Below are positions 38,216-49,514 of a stretch of 64,000 nucleotides of DNA, piece after piece. A model generated the notes under the pieces. It made no database searches, was not told where the DNA came from, and saw nothing but the letters and a program-made list of their open reading frames with translations. Within the stretch, counting starts at the first letter, position 1. Each line of letters opens with the position of its first letter. The DNA is from Cristatella mucedo (Eukaryota; Bryozoa; Phylactolaemata; Cristatellidae): contig WPIO01000044.1 in assembly GCA_009760855.2 (NCBI GenBank), positions 1 through 64,000 on the forward strand. The letters are read 5' to 3'. A program made the translations under genes and the position numbers.

Positions 38216-39580
38216 TTACTTGATGAATGGTTGCCAAGAGAGCAACTGTATGCATAAAAATGTTTTTCTGTTAGCAACAGGTATGCTATTAGCATTCTCT
38301 CCCACCCTTTTGGATGCTAGCATATCGTGCTGCCAAACCTTTTTCAGATTATCACAGCACAGGTCCCCCGGAAAATTTCAGAGACCAGCGAACAAGCATG
38401 ACCAAATAGAAAAATAAAAACGGCATTATTAATTTTCTGGATCGTCTGCTCGTCCTGGTGTGTGAACTGATAAGCGGTATCAACCGCACCGGATCGAAAG
38501 TAATCAAAAACCACTGCGAATTATATATACTGTGCTGCTCTTTTATATGCTGTTTCTTCAAAATGGTAAGATAATATGATTTCCATCCCTGATTTTGGAG
38601 CTCACGGGCTCACACTATATGATCTTTTTGTGTTACAGGGTCTGGATATCTGTCTTTAATAATTAGCGCTGTAAAATCGAAATGACTGGCTCACTTAAAC
38701 ATGTATCCTATATTTATTTTCCACAGATAATCGAAGCTGCCAATGTAATACCCTGATATCGCTCATTTAGCCAGAATCAAGCTAAAAAGGGAACGTACTT
38801 TGACCTTTCTAGCAGAGGCCAATCAGAGGAAGGTGAACGGTGTATCTGGCGGCTTGGCCGCCTGACGAACCCCTTCAGGATAGACCAAGGGGGACGGGCC
38901 TGATGACTTCCTATGCCCATGGCTAGATGTTGCATGCAATTTAAAGTGAAGGCTAATTTAGCGGACTCAACTCCGACGCTAAACGCAAGGAAATTATGAG
39001 TTCGACATCGAGGTAAAAATAAACAAGAATCCAGTGCTCAATTGGTCAGTGCCGTAACGTAACGGCGTACTTTCAACGTTTAAGATTTTCTAAGAAGACG
39101 TTTGAGGTTTCAATTAATCAGGGTGTGCATCGGTAATTATTTTTTGCAGCCTAAATTAATCAAAAGCCACGGAAAACTCCAACTTTTCTTCGGAAGGTGG
39201 GCTTAGGTGTTAGCTAAGCTAGCTTGTGCGCCCGCTCTACCGAGGCTATCCTGCAGTCGCATCTGAATGTAGCAAGTGTTAATAAGAAGAAAGATTAAAA
39301 ACATTTCGAAGTTGTTTCTATTAATTGTATCATCAAAAGAGCATACAACATAATTTTCTCACTAGAGAAACTTTTTTGCTGACAATATTTTTAATTTTTT
39401 TTATACAAATGTTCGTTGATGATCAGCTTTAATTTATAATTCAATTATTTTTAATTCAATTTTCAATTTCAGCCAAGAGTGTGCATTTTTTAATTAGCAT
39501 TTCTGTATCAAAATTTTGCCGGCTCTCTTCCCATTGGTAAGTGTCCTTTAGTGATAGAGCAGTTTTTCGTATACCTGAGT
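38216..39580. other. Non-coding stretch, nothing recognised
   Basis: AT-rich intergenic sequence with no open frame or family repeat that I can support. Confidence 0.5.
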
Positions 39581-39835
39581 ATCTTCATGGGTCCCTGTGA
39601 TTCGTCCTTCATGTGCTTATGCGTGCTGACACTGTGCATGCTGCCACTGACCACATTTGCAAGCTGACCCTGTGCATGTCACCCCTAACCATATTATTCA
39701 TTTCGTTTGTTTTTTCAAGCATGATTTTACTTACCTTTCAATTGCATTTCACTTTACAGCAAATGTAAAGCACCTAGAGAGAGATTAAGTTCTCTGAGGG
39801 CGCTTTATCAAGTGAATTATTATTATTATTATTAT
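39580..39835 (+). mobile_element. LINE-B 3' untranslated end
   Basis: GGGTCCCTGTGATTCGTCCT, GTGCTGACACTGTGCATGCT, CATTTCACTTTACAGCAAAT, GCACCTAGAGAGAGATTAAG, AGGGCGCTTTATCAAGTGAA and (ATT)n. Only the 3' end was inserted or survives. Confidence 0.8.
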
Positions 39836-40434
39836 CTACAGACGCTTGGGAGCAGGGTGCACATTTTTGGTCTGGTGTTTGGCAAGAAAGCTGCTACTGC
39901 AACGGAGACCCTAGAAACATAGCCACTTGTGAATTTCTCGTAATGCGGAATGCCTACCGTGTTCCTTCTACACAAGGTTTAGCATACAATTTCTATGTGG
40001 CAGCTGCGTACCACAATTCGAATTATTTGTTATAACTGAATATTCTGGAGATTAAAATGCGATTGTGGAATGGAAATCGCAATGTGTCTCCAACCTTACA
40101 AGCATCTGAATATCGCTGCAAAATGTATGAGCGCCGATGACAGAGTAACGAAGCTCTCGCCGAAGCGTGTAAATACAATTTGTACATACAATTCGGCTGA
40201 GAAGTGCATACCCACGACGTACAGCGATCTATATATGTGCTTAGTGGGCAGTGGTTATCGCAGGTGAGGATCACATAGATCAATAGACAAATGACCCTCG
40301 CTCCCGAAACGAGGAAACATGGAAGTCAACTGGTGCATAGCTCTCCTTGGCAACCTCACCCTACCGTAGATTGAGCTCTGCTGCAAGTAAGTAACGCACG
40401 CCATATGCTATCACTCACCAATTTACATACTTCC
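39836..40434. other. Non-coding stretch, nothing recognised
   Basis: Only short open frames on both strands, with no domain or repeat identity. Confidence 0.45.
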
Positions 40435-40512
40435 CTTGTAGCATACATATGCAGGGTGCCCAGAAAGGAATTTAGTTCTCTTGAGACGCAACACAAATGT
40501 ATAATTATTATA
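40435..40512 (+). mobile_element. SINE1 or LINE-B tail fragment
   Basis: TTGTAGCATACATATGCAGG, GTGCCCAGAAAGGAATTTAG, TTCTCTTGAGACGCAACACA and AATGTATAATTATTAT follow the order of the shared SINE1/LINE-B tail. Confidence 0.5.
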
Positions 40513-41404
40513 ACCTGAGTCTGTAAATGTACCAAGACTAGCAATAGTAATAACAACACTAATTAACATATTTTATTTTTTGTTCTAGGGTGAAAGTGTT
40601 TTTGCTAAACCCTCAATGGCAAAAATAAATCGCAAATAGCTCTAGCTCCACAAAAACTCCGATTCCGTGATCAGAATCTGGTCATAATATGGTTGAACAT
40701 TTAAAAATTCTCAGGGTTTTGCTTTTAGGCACGGTTTGGACGTCAGGTTCACACGCATAACACGCGTTGTGCCGTTATCCGAATTTCTGAGAATGAAGCG
40801 GCCATAACACTATCGAGTAATATCAACAGAAGTGGAACAGGAAAGGTGCCTTAAAAGAACAGTTTCGTCAATGTCGTTGCAGAGTAAGACACTAGTAAAT
40901 AGCTGTATTTTATGGATTTGCTTCTTAGTGTTTGCTTGCACCTAGCAGATACATTTTTCTATGTGTGTAGACAATTTATCAAAACAAGAGCGGAAATGTA
41001 CTCCATCAAAGTGCTTGCGAAGATGTGTGAAAATTACAAAGATTTTATTCGCTGCCGATAAATCCAGCAGAATTAATTATAATGTAAGTTATCATAGGTC
41101 ATTTGCATAAGTGCCATAAGAAAACTCAATCTTAATCCAGATACTTTTCAGCTCGCTGCAAGAGAATCATTATCCAAGGGTTACTTACATCCCCAGCGGC
41201 AAGCTACATCCCCAGCGGCAAGCATACACAAGAAAGCATCATGCTTAGGTTGGCTTGCTACTACGACGAGTAAGGACACTCATTGCCGCCGGAGTAAGAC
41301 CTCTGGTAACGTGGACCGAGTCAAGCACAGGAGCCCACGAAAAGCATACCTGAATATAAGAGTAAGTTGACCTATGCAAAGGAATAGAGCTGATCGGAGC
41401 ATTT
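40513..41404. other. Non-coding stretch with a short direct repeat
   Basis: No gene is seen. At 41187-41226 a 19-bp word (TACATCCCCAGCGGCAAGC) is repeated twice in direct tandem. Confidence 0.5.
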
Positions 41405-42254
41405 CTAGCCGAGGGAATTTGAGATGACTAGATGCTGTGAAGCGCGTGGTTAGAGAGGAACTAGAGTAGCAAGGAGGTCGGGTACGTAGGCTGGTGCAAG
41501 CGGCGAGTAAAGTGACATAAAGTCAGACTAACGATCCTAAAATAGATTCGATGCTTTATACGGATCCAATGAAGCTTAGACAAAAGTGACTGGACGCGGC
41601 AGCTCCCCCTCTGACGACAGACCGCAGGAGCTGCTGAGTTTTGCTCCAGTTGTAGACGACCAAGAGCAGAGTCGCGAATAAAGAAAATTGTAATAATATA
41701 GACGCAAACTAGTTTAGCTGTCGTAATCTCATGCACCACGATTTTTGTTCAGCCGAAAGTAAAGCCGTCTAGGAAGTGCATGAGCTGTGCTAATCTAATG
41801 ATTTGTTTTGGAATACCACACCTAAATTACGGTCAGGCGTCGCGAAAGTGATGCCAGTAGAACCCCTCTTAAGGGTTAGGTCTTCCAACTTTCGGGGTGA
41901 CACCAGGTTCTACCGAAACTATACAGTTGGTCTATCATCGTTAAAATTTAAGAAGTTTGTAGAAATCCAAACGCGAATGTCCCGATGTAGGCAGGCAGTT
42001 AGCAAACTAAGTAAATCTGATGAGTAGCGAAGTTCAAAAGAGTCCAAGAAAAGGTAGAACTAGAGTGTCAACGTCGTGGAAATGAAAGCCAAGACTGTGT
42101 TTTACGATTGCATCGGCCAGAGGAGTAAACAGCAGATAGTGAAGAGAAGTGGACCTAAGACCGAACTCTGAGGTACCAAAACTCTAAGGGCTCCCCAGGT
42201 GACCGACAGACGTTTACAGCTACACTCTGAAATCTCTCACTGAGGTTGAACATA

Positions 42255-42600
42255 ACCTAGTTCTTTAGCTCTGCAGGTCCTAGACTGGGTAACTCGCTTC
42301 CACAATTCTTACGCAACGACAACTACTCTCCTACTGCCGAGTATGGCACATCCTTTTCAGCGGTCCTGAGCTGCTACTTCCATGCTACTCACTACCTCAA
42401 CTGCTCTCCTGACTCTGCTATGCTTCGCACTTTCTCTTTGTTGCGTGAGACGAAGTCTGTTGGCTACCGAATGCGTACCGAAAACTGCTTAGGCTGTGGG
42501 TGCGCTAAAAAAAAAAAACTCCTGCGTAACACCCACGTGGTCTTTATGACTTTGTGGAGTTACAGACGGAGATGCATTACATTACATTAGTTTAGCATGG
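42255..42600 (+). mobile_element. LINE-A 3' end inserted in the old LINE
   Basis: It starts in the GLGNSLPQFLRND region and contains CTACTGCCGAGTATGGCACA and GCGTGAGACGAAGTCTGTTG. An A-rich interruption lies at 42508-42519. It ends GGAGTTACAGACGGAGATGC with ATTACATTACATTAG. It is 5'-truncated, which is typical of target-primed insertion. Confidence 0.8.
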
Positions 42601-42872
42601 GGGGGCATTGATACCTAAGCATGTGGAGAGGCTCTTCAGAAGTGTTTGGTCCGCCCGAGCCACCGATCTTTTCCGGCTGAGAAAAGCGGACCCAATTTCA
42701 GATGCGCTCAGTAGTTAATCAGTTAGCAGCAATAAACGGCATCTGTCTAAGCCGTCTTTTGCTGTTCGCGACTGCCCGCACAAAATCAACAAGAGAGACC
42801 TGGTGCTCAATAGTGTCGAACGCTGCTGATAGATCCACAAATACCAGCAGAAAGACTCTACTCAAACTTTCC

Positions 42873-43770
42873 TAAATTGAATGACGACAAAACCAACTTA
42901 CTAGCTATGGGCATACCAAGAGTGATTCAGAACGTGGAAAACCTAATGCTTAAAATTGGCTCCACTAGCACATCTCCTGTTGAATCTGCGTGTAATCTAA
43001 GTGTCCTGCTCCAAAGTGACCCTATCGGCCTTGCCGGATGACCAAACCGGCTCCACAGTCGTCTGTCTACTTTCAGCTGCATAACTTAACTAAAATTCGG
43101 GCGTGCTTAGACAGGGGTATTACATCTAATTGGTTCATGCATTTGTGACATCCCGTCTTGACTTCTGTAACTCACTGTTTGCTGGTCTCCCAGCGTGTGC
43201 AGTCTCAGGCGCTTACAGGTGTTGAAAAAATTGGCAGCAAGGCTCGTCTGTCGTGAGCGTCACATTTACCAAATCACAGCTCTTCTCGCCGATCTGCATT
43301 GGCTACCAATTAAGCAGCGTATCGACTTGAAGGGTCTGTCGCTTTCTTTTAGGTCCCTACAATCTCTGGCTAAAGCCTTTCAGAACTACTCACACACCAG
43401 GCGAAGAATCATACAAACCCGTTCTGACTCAAATCGTTAGCCATACCTCGTATGAACCTCAAAAACCGTAGGAGACCCTGCTTTTAGTTCGTATGCTCCC
43501 AAACCACGAACTCACTACCGACACACGTCACACCGCCCCTTGACATGACGACATTTAGAAAGAAGCTTAAAATGCGCATGTTTATTACAGCATTTTGTGG
43601 GTCTTTGTGATTCGTCCTTCGTGTGCATGTAACTCTTAGACTGTGCCTGCTGCTTTCGGATGTTACCACCAATCATTTGGTAATGCTTTCTCTACAGCAT
43701 CTTTAAATTACCTAGAAAGAGATTCGATTTTCAGGGGCGCTTTACAATGTATAATTATTAATAATATTAC
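42873..43770 (+). mobile_element. LINE-B 3' half inserted in the old LINE
   Basis: It opens at the LNDDKTNLLAMG block and passes through RACLDRGI, SRLDFCNSLFAGLPAC, ITALLADLHWLPIKQRIDLK and FRSLQSLA, with stops and frameshifts. It ends with GCATTTTGTGGGTCTTTGTG, CCTAGAAAGAGATTCGATTT and ATT-type sequence at 43750-43770. Confidence 0.8.
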
Positions 43771-44984
43771 TTTGATTCGTATCGTTCAGAAGGTAATTGT
43801 AAACCGATACATAGCAGTTTCCGTACAATGGTTAGCTCTCAAATCCTGGTCCCAACTTGCTAGCAAGATCTGATGAATGCGTTTAGTCGCAAGGCCAGTA
43901 CTTGTTCTAGTATCTAGGATAAGAATGGCAGAAGGGTGACTGGACCAAAGTTACTTAAATTCACGTGATCTGGTTGAAGCTTTGAGTCGCTCAGCAATCA
44001 CCGTTTTTCAGGAGCAAGGACTTCGCCGGTAAACAGTGACATATTTACAATATTTGTACGATAGGCTGCATCAAGTCTATGCACATCGTAAAAACTTTTA
44101 TCCTAGGATTTACGGGATTAGAGGCCATTTTAGCACGAGAGACACATTTAGTGACGAGTTCAGTAGAGACAAGCACGAAGAGGGGAAGAGAATTTGAGCT
44201 GGGGGTTGAAAAGTAGTCCGGGGTTGAATTGCCTGTTCAGTTTTCTAGTATGACAGATTTTTAGAAATGCTCTGCTAAGTCACCGTTAGGATCGCAGGGT
44301 AGTATGCTCGCTTCGGAGCGGTTAAGAAGACGGTCGAAGATTTACACACTAAACATTTTCGGCATAGTGACTATGATTCAATAACTTATCTATAAAGTTT
44401 GGACTTTACTTTGGCTAAAGTGAACTGATGGGACCTACAATAATCTTCAAATGTCAAGTAGTGGGCGGCGAGTCCGGACTTATTGGTAGTATTCTCAAGT
44501 CTACGTTAAGCTTTCCTAGCCCTTTTTATGTCAGCCGTAAACCAAAGCGAATCTGGACTGGCATGGACCTATCGTTTAGTCAGAGGTGCAAGCTGAACTA
44601 GAACGCTGGCTAGCCTCGAGTAGTAACTTTTGAGAGCTCGTGCTTCATTTAGGCCCTACAAAGCATGCACATTAGTACTAGAGCCAGGGCCATGAACACC
44701 AGCTGTCTGTCACTCACAGACATGTCTGCCGACAAGTGCGTCTTCGTGCATGCTAGTCTTGGGAAAATTAACAGACTGGTGGGTCGTAGTGGCTGAGGGT
44801 GCAAATATGATTACACTAGCTCCATTGCTATGCCCATTATAAGTAGTGAGTGAACTCAGTTAATAGTACAGACGGTGATGACACCAGCTACTTATTAAAT
44901 CTGTAAAATGTTACGATAATGAAGGCTGTATGTAAAAATGTTACCAGTGACTTTAGACAAAGGAATCCCTGCGGTCACACCACC

Positions 44985-45395
44985 ACGACAATAATAATAA
45001 TAATACATTTGATAAAGCGCCCTCAGAGAACTCAATCTCTTTCTAGGCGCATTACGTTTGCTGTAAAGGAAGCACGATCGAATGGTTAGTGGTCACCACA
45101 TTTGCCAACAATAAGCTTGCCACAGTTCTCCTTAACAGCATATGTAAAATGCTTAGAAAGAGATTAAGTTCTCGGAGGGCACCACACACATTTACTCCTC
45201 CTATTCTTGTTCTTATTATCATTAAAGTACCGCTGGTAGTAACTGTATGCCCACAGGGTGGGGGAGAGGGTGTGCACGGTACGATTCACGAGGTCCATCC
45301 AACTTATAATAATAATAATAATGCACTCGATAAAGTGCCCTCAGAGAACTCAATCTCTTTCTAGGCGCTTTACATTTGCTGCAAAGGGAAACTTG
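44985..45395. mobile_element. Cluster of LINE-B tails in alternating orientation
   Basis: Three tails lie here: minus at about 44988-45085, plus at 45090-45180 and minus at 45303-45395. Each has the AGAAAGAGATT(A/G)AG word and a flanking ATT or ATA run. The first two form a near-palindrome. Confidence 0.65.
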
Positions 45396-46741
45396 GGCTA
45401 ATATTCAAGGTCACATGCCAATCAACGCCCTAAAATAGCTGGGCAAACTTTTAAGTGCTGCACTGGCACAAATATATATTCAAAATTTAACAAAACATAC
45501 ATAAAATATCGCGTTGTAAACATGCCAGCCTTATACAAATCTTGAATGCAGCAAAACGAGAAAATCTTGCATCGCGGTGCGTTTGAAAGCTCCTGTTAGA
45601 TGCTTGCCTCACTGCAGCTGGCTCGGTCGGAGCAGCCCGAGGTAAGTAACAGCCATGCTCGCGCCCTCGGCCATTCAACTTTTGTTAGCGAGGTCTGCTG
45701 ACGCCTCGGCGAGCACGGATGTCAGCAGAGCTGTGCGCCAAATCACTGCCTGCGCTTGGCTGCCACGTGTATGGCGACGCTGCAGAGAGTCTCACTGCGG
45801 CGGGGCCGGGGCCAACGCAAAAGACTCACCGCGTCACATTGTAATCCAACCGGTGCATGCAAGCTGAAGTGGCTTTGGCGCGGCTGGGCTGCTCACAGTG
45901 AAGACGTGCCCCTTACACGCAGGCACCTGCCTGTCTGGAGTGTGCGTCTTTAGCGAGTGTCAGCGAGACGCAGTGACTGCAGCAGTGGCACGCTGCTGCG
46001 CAAGCAGAAGGCCCCCCCCCCCCCGGTGGTGGTGGTGATGGTGGGAGAGAGGGCGGGATCATCTCTTGAAATATGCTACAGCCAAAACAGTGGCACATAT
46101 GCCCAAGATCACGGCCAGATGAGTCACGCTGGCACCAAGCTGGCTCAAGCCTTGGCTCACAGCTGCAGTCTATAAAAAGAAGAACAAACAGGCTTTGGGT
46201 TTGGCTGCATCAACATAGTACAGCAGCCAATTTCATCAGACCGAGACCCAGCAGGCGGCTGCAGGCCCTGCTTTGCTGTCTGGGTCGAAGTGCAGCGATC
46301 GAGTACGCTTGGGAGGCTGCAGAGCATAGTCAACGACAACCAACCATGTTCCATAAAGAAACAATACCGCAAGCACATGGATGCATGCAAAGCGAATATG
46401 GGGCGATAAGTTGTGGGAGCCAGCACATTGCTCCAAGCACCGATCACTGAGGGTCAGGCATACCACATACAGACAAAGCCCGGTGGAAAAGCTGCCATGG
46501 TCGCACACGATGTAAGCCCAGCTGTGACAGGTAGTGTCTAATATAAACCGGCCGATGTGGCAACAGCAGTATTCGCCATACGCTTGCTTGCATGAAAATA
46601 GGAGGGTTTTTCAAGCAACCCAAACAGTAACAGTTTCGATATATGTACGTATGAACAATACAGGAACCAAAAACACTTAGGCTGGTTAGCTGTCACATGA
46701 TGGTTCAAAGAGCCAAATGAAGTAAGTCGTTTTCATTTGCT
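45396..46741. other. GC-rich non-coding stretch downstream of the BAK gene
   Basis: Includes a C11 run at 46013-46024 followed by GGTGGTGGTGGTGATGGTGG. Overlapping open frames on both strands reach 125 codons, with no domain. No clear polyadenylation signal for BAK was found close to its stop. Confidence 0.45.
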
Positions 46742-46843
46742 CTACATGGCATTGATTGATTCATTGCTCCTTATTACATGGCAAGTAACTGCAAGATACT
46801 GGCTCAAGCACAAACTAGAAGCCAGCACAATGCTTATCGAGAT
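46742..46843 (-). CDS. BAK1: Candidate BAK exon 4 (tail anchor)
   Basis: A phase-0 acceptor (CGTCTTCGTCCTGATCC tract, then TTTTGAG) opens a 33-codon exon beginning [19 protein letters not shown]. It is followed by a short polar end with one Arg and a stop. The hydrophobic span and position suit a mitochondrial outer-membrane anchor. It is chosen by phase and hydropathy only. Confidence 0.45.
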   Translation of the reverse strand: MSISIVLASSLCLSQYLAVTCHVIRSNESINAM

Positions 46844-49210
46844 CTCAAAATTGGCTGATGGATCAGGACGAAGACGATGAAGTTCACAGTGGGCCAAACT
46901 AAGGTAGGTCTCGTTTGAAGAGCCAAGTAGTGAGTCGACAGACAGCACAATCCAATAGCATTTGGCCTATCCCAAAAACCACAACGTCAAGGCATCATTC
47001 AACTATATGCACATTTAATATTCATATAAGTACTCGGAAATACATAACAAAGCATGCATTACAACCCTCAAAGAAACCCGTACACCATGTCCCTATGTTT
47101 GCACAGGATACGGAACAGACCAAGAAGTTCTAGCAGGCTATTTTCAAGTTTACACGATAAGTAATCGTATAATGCAAAGATGGAGCAAGCGCAGCGTGAC
47201 TACACCACCTGCTCTTCCGACTTAAGTCTTCTAGCGGTGCCTCGAACCAACCTCAAATCTTTTGGAGACCGTGCCTTCAGTTCGTATAATTCCAAAGCCT
47301 GGAAATCACTCCGAACTGACGTCGCCACATCCCCTGACTTACCATTTAAAAAAGAAGAAACAAGCACCTGTTCCCAACAGCATTTCCTGGGTCACCGTGA
47401 TTTCTCTTCTGTATGCTTATGCATGCTGACAATGTGCATGTAACCACTAACCATATTATGCATGTTAACACTGCAAGTCATCACTAACCGTAAGGTCATT
47501 CTTCCTTTACAGCATACGTAAACGTGCATAGAAAGAGATTGAGCTCTTCGAGGGCGCCACTACAAAAGTGTTATTGTTAATATGCACAAAGAAAAAGCAT
47601 GCATCCTCAGAGGTCGTAGCTGCTGAAGAAAGTTCAGCAAGCTGGTGTCGCAGGCACTGTACACTTAGGCAGGCAGGGTAAAGCCCCCTCGAGTGCATGA
47701 ACAACCGCACGAGTCACAGAGTGCTGCTAAAGCAATATCTGAACCACAGCTTAAACAGCAATGGTGGCAGCATGACAAAGGGGAGATCGCACCAAGCAAA
47801 GCTTCGGCACCACCAGCCATCGCTTACCCAACCTCCTTGCTCAGCAATCCACGATGCAATCGATCTCACGGTATTGACCACTTTCTCCGTGGCAATGAAC
47901 TGCACCAAGTAACTGACGATCTTGCGCAAAAACTCGGGAAGACCATGCTTTATGTACTCGATGGCCATGCGGTAGCCAAACTGCAGCAGAGTCACAATTC
48001 TTCCCCAGTTGACAGTGTTGTCAGCAAACAGTCTACAAATGATATAGAGGCGATCCGTCTATAAAGGAGCTGCTTGTACGACCGACCGGTCACTCCTCCA
48101 CAGCCAATGCCGGCCTAGAAGCTCAGAACAACATTCACTGCATCAATTAAAACAGTATGTAAAGTGACTGACCACATCACAAAGTGCCCCTCAGGGAGGA
48201 AGCATTGCTTGCAAGCTCATACCCCCCATGTGCCTGTGGCTGATTAGTCACCAGTGCCCAGGAGGCTTGCTTGTCATCAGTGCGACGATGACTTGTTTGT
48301 CGTCCATGAGATGGTGGCTCATTGGAAGGAAAAGTGTTGGCGATAGATACTAATGTCTTATTCATTAGCTGCGTGGGTCGTAGCAAAACGCCTCTTCTCC
48401 AACTCTGCTAAGGGTCGCCCAGGATCATGAGGCAATGAACCAGCAGCACCCAAACATGGCAATCGGTTCCCGTTAAAATGACGACAAGAAAAATATGCCA
48501 AGAGCCCGTCGGCTTGCAGCAGCAGTAGCAGCTGCTGCAGCAGCAGTACCGAGCGGCTCAGCGGTCCCAGTTCCTTCCTGCTCGGTTCCCGACGTCCTAC
48601 TGACCTTACTCGGTGCAATCAAGCTTCTATCAAATCAGCTTCGTCACAACCCTATGTTAGTTTTCAGTCGGTGCTGAGCCACACCGAGATAGAGAATAAT
48701 GCATCGGCATCGCAGCACGATGGCAGGACGATTCCTCCCAACGCGATGAGCCACTAGTGCAGGTCTGATGGCAACAAGGGGGGGGGCACACCCATGCAGC
48801 GAGAGGAATGGGTCAGGCACTCAGAGGCGCAGGACGCCACCGGCTCAAACCTGAGCCAGAGCTGCTCGGTGCTCTAGGGAAGGCTAAGAACTAAGCGACG
48901 ACAGCCGTGCAGGCAGTGCAAACTAGCAGCCTGAGAGCAGATGCCACTCACGAAACAGCTTGTGCAACAGAACGGCAGCTGCACAGACCACTTCGGGGAC
49001 AGTCCTGTCTCCCTCATAGGACAACTCTAGTGCTGCGTCACCGAAGCAAGGGCAAACACGTGTCCACACATACGCATACATGTGCACGCACGCACACACA
49101 CACACGGACGGACACACACACAGACACACACACACGCACGCACACACGCACACGCACACACACACACACATACGGACACACACACAGACACACACACACA
49201 CACACACACG

Positions 49211-49257
<47 letters not shown>

Positions 49258-49436
49258 GCTGCAAGTGCCTACTGTGCAGCCCTCGGCAACCCCGTGTATT
49301 CGCACCCAGGCTGACCTACAGGGACTGACTGTGCAGCTGTAGGTAGAACTGCCACCCCTACAGCGGCCCTCTCTGCCTTGGAAAAGAAAGGGTGGTAGCA
49401 AAGGTATGGCACACATGCACACCGACATCACATCGG

Positions 49437-49514
<78 letters not shown>

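Larger units (their letters stand above)
41405..44660 (-). mobile_element. Old LINE interrupted by two younger LINEs
   Basis: On the minus strand, segments of one reverse transcriptase protein occur in the correct order. About 44650-43870 has the linker with LSNFGPVTLLPFLS near 43930. Next comes ANHCTETAMYRF near 43810. The catalytic-region block FVDLSAAFDTIEHQ lies near 42850-42800. A degenerate GPLLF and YADD-equivalent region lies near 42170-41990. The carboxyl block SLLSKLHWIRIKHRIYFRI lies near 41600-41540. Plus-strand LINE-B (42873-43770) and LINE-A (42255-42600) pieces separate these segments. The host element has many stops and frame changes. Confidence 0.7.

Noticed and set aside
46157-46508. 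Hydrophobic minus-strand stretch (IHVLAVLFLYGTWLVVV) as the BAK tail exon
   Set aside because: I could not find an acceptor giving the required phase directly upstream. The exon at 46742-46843 fits phase and position better, though this one is not fully excluded.
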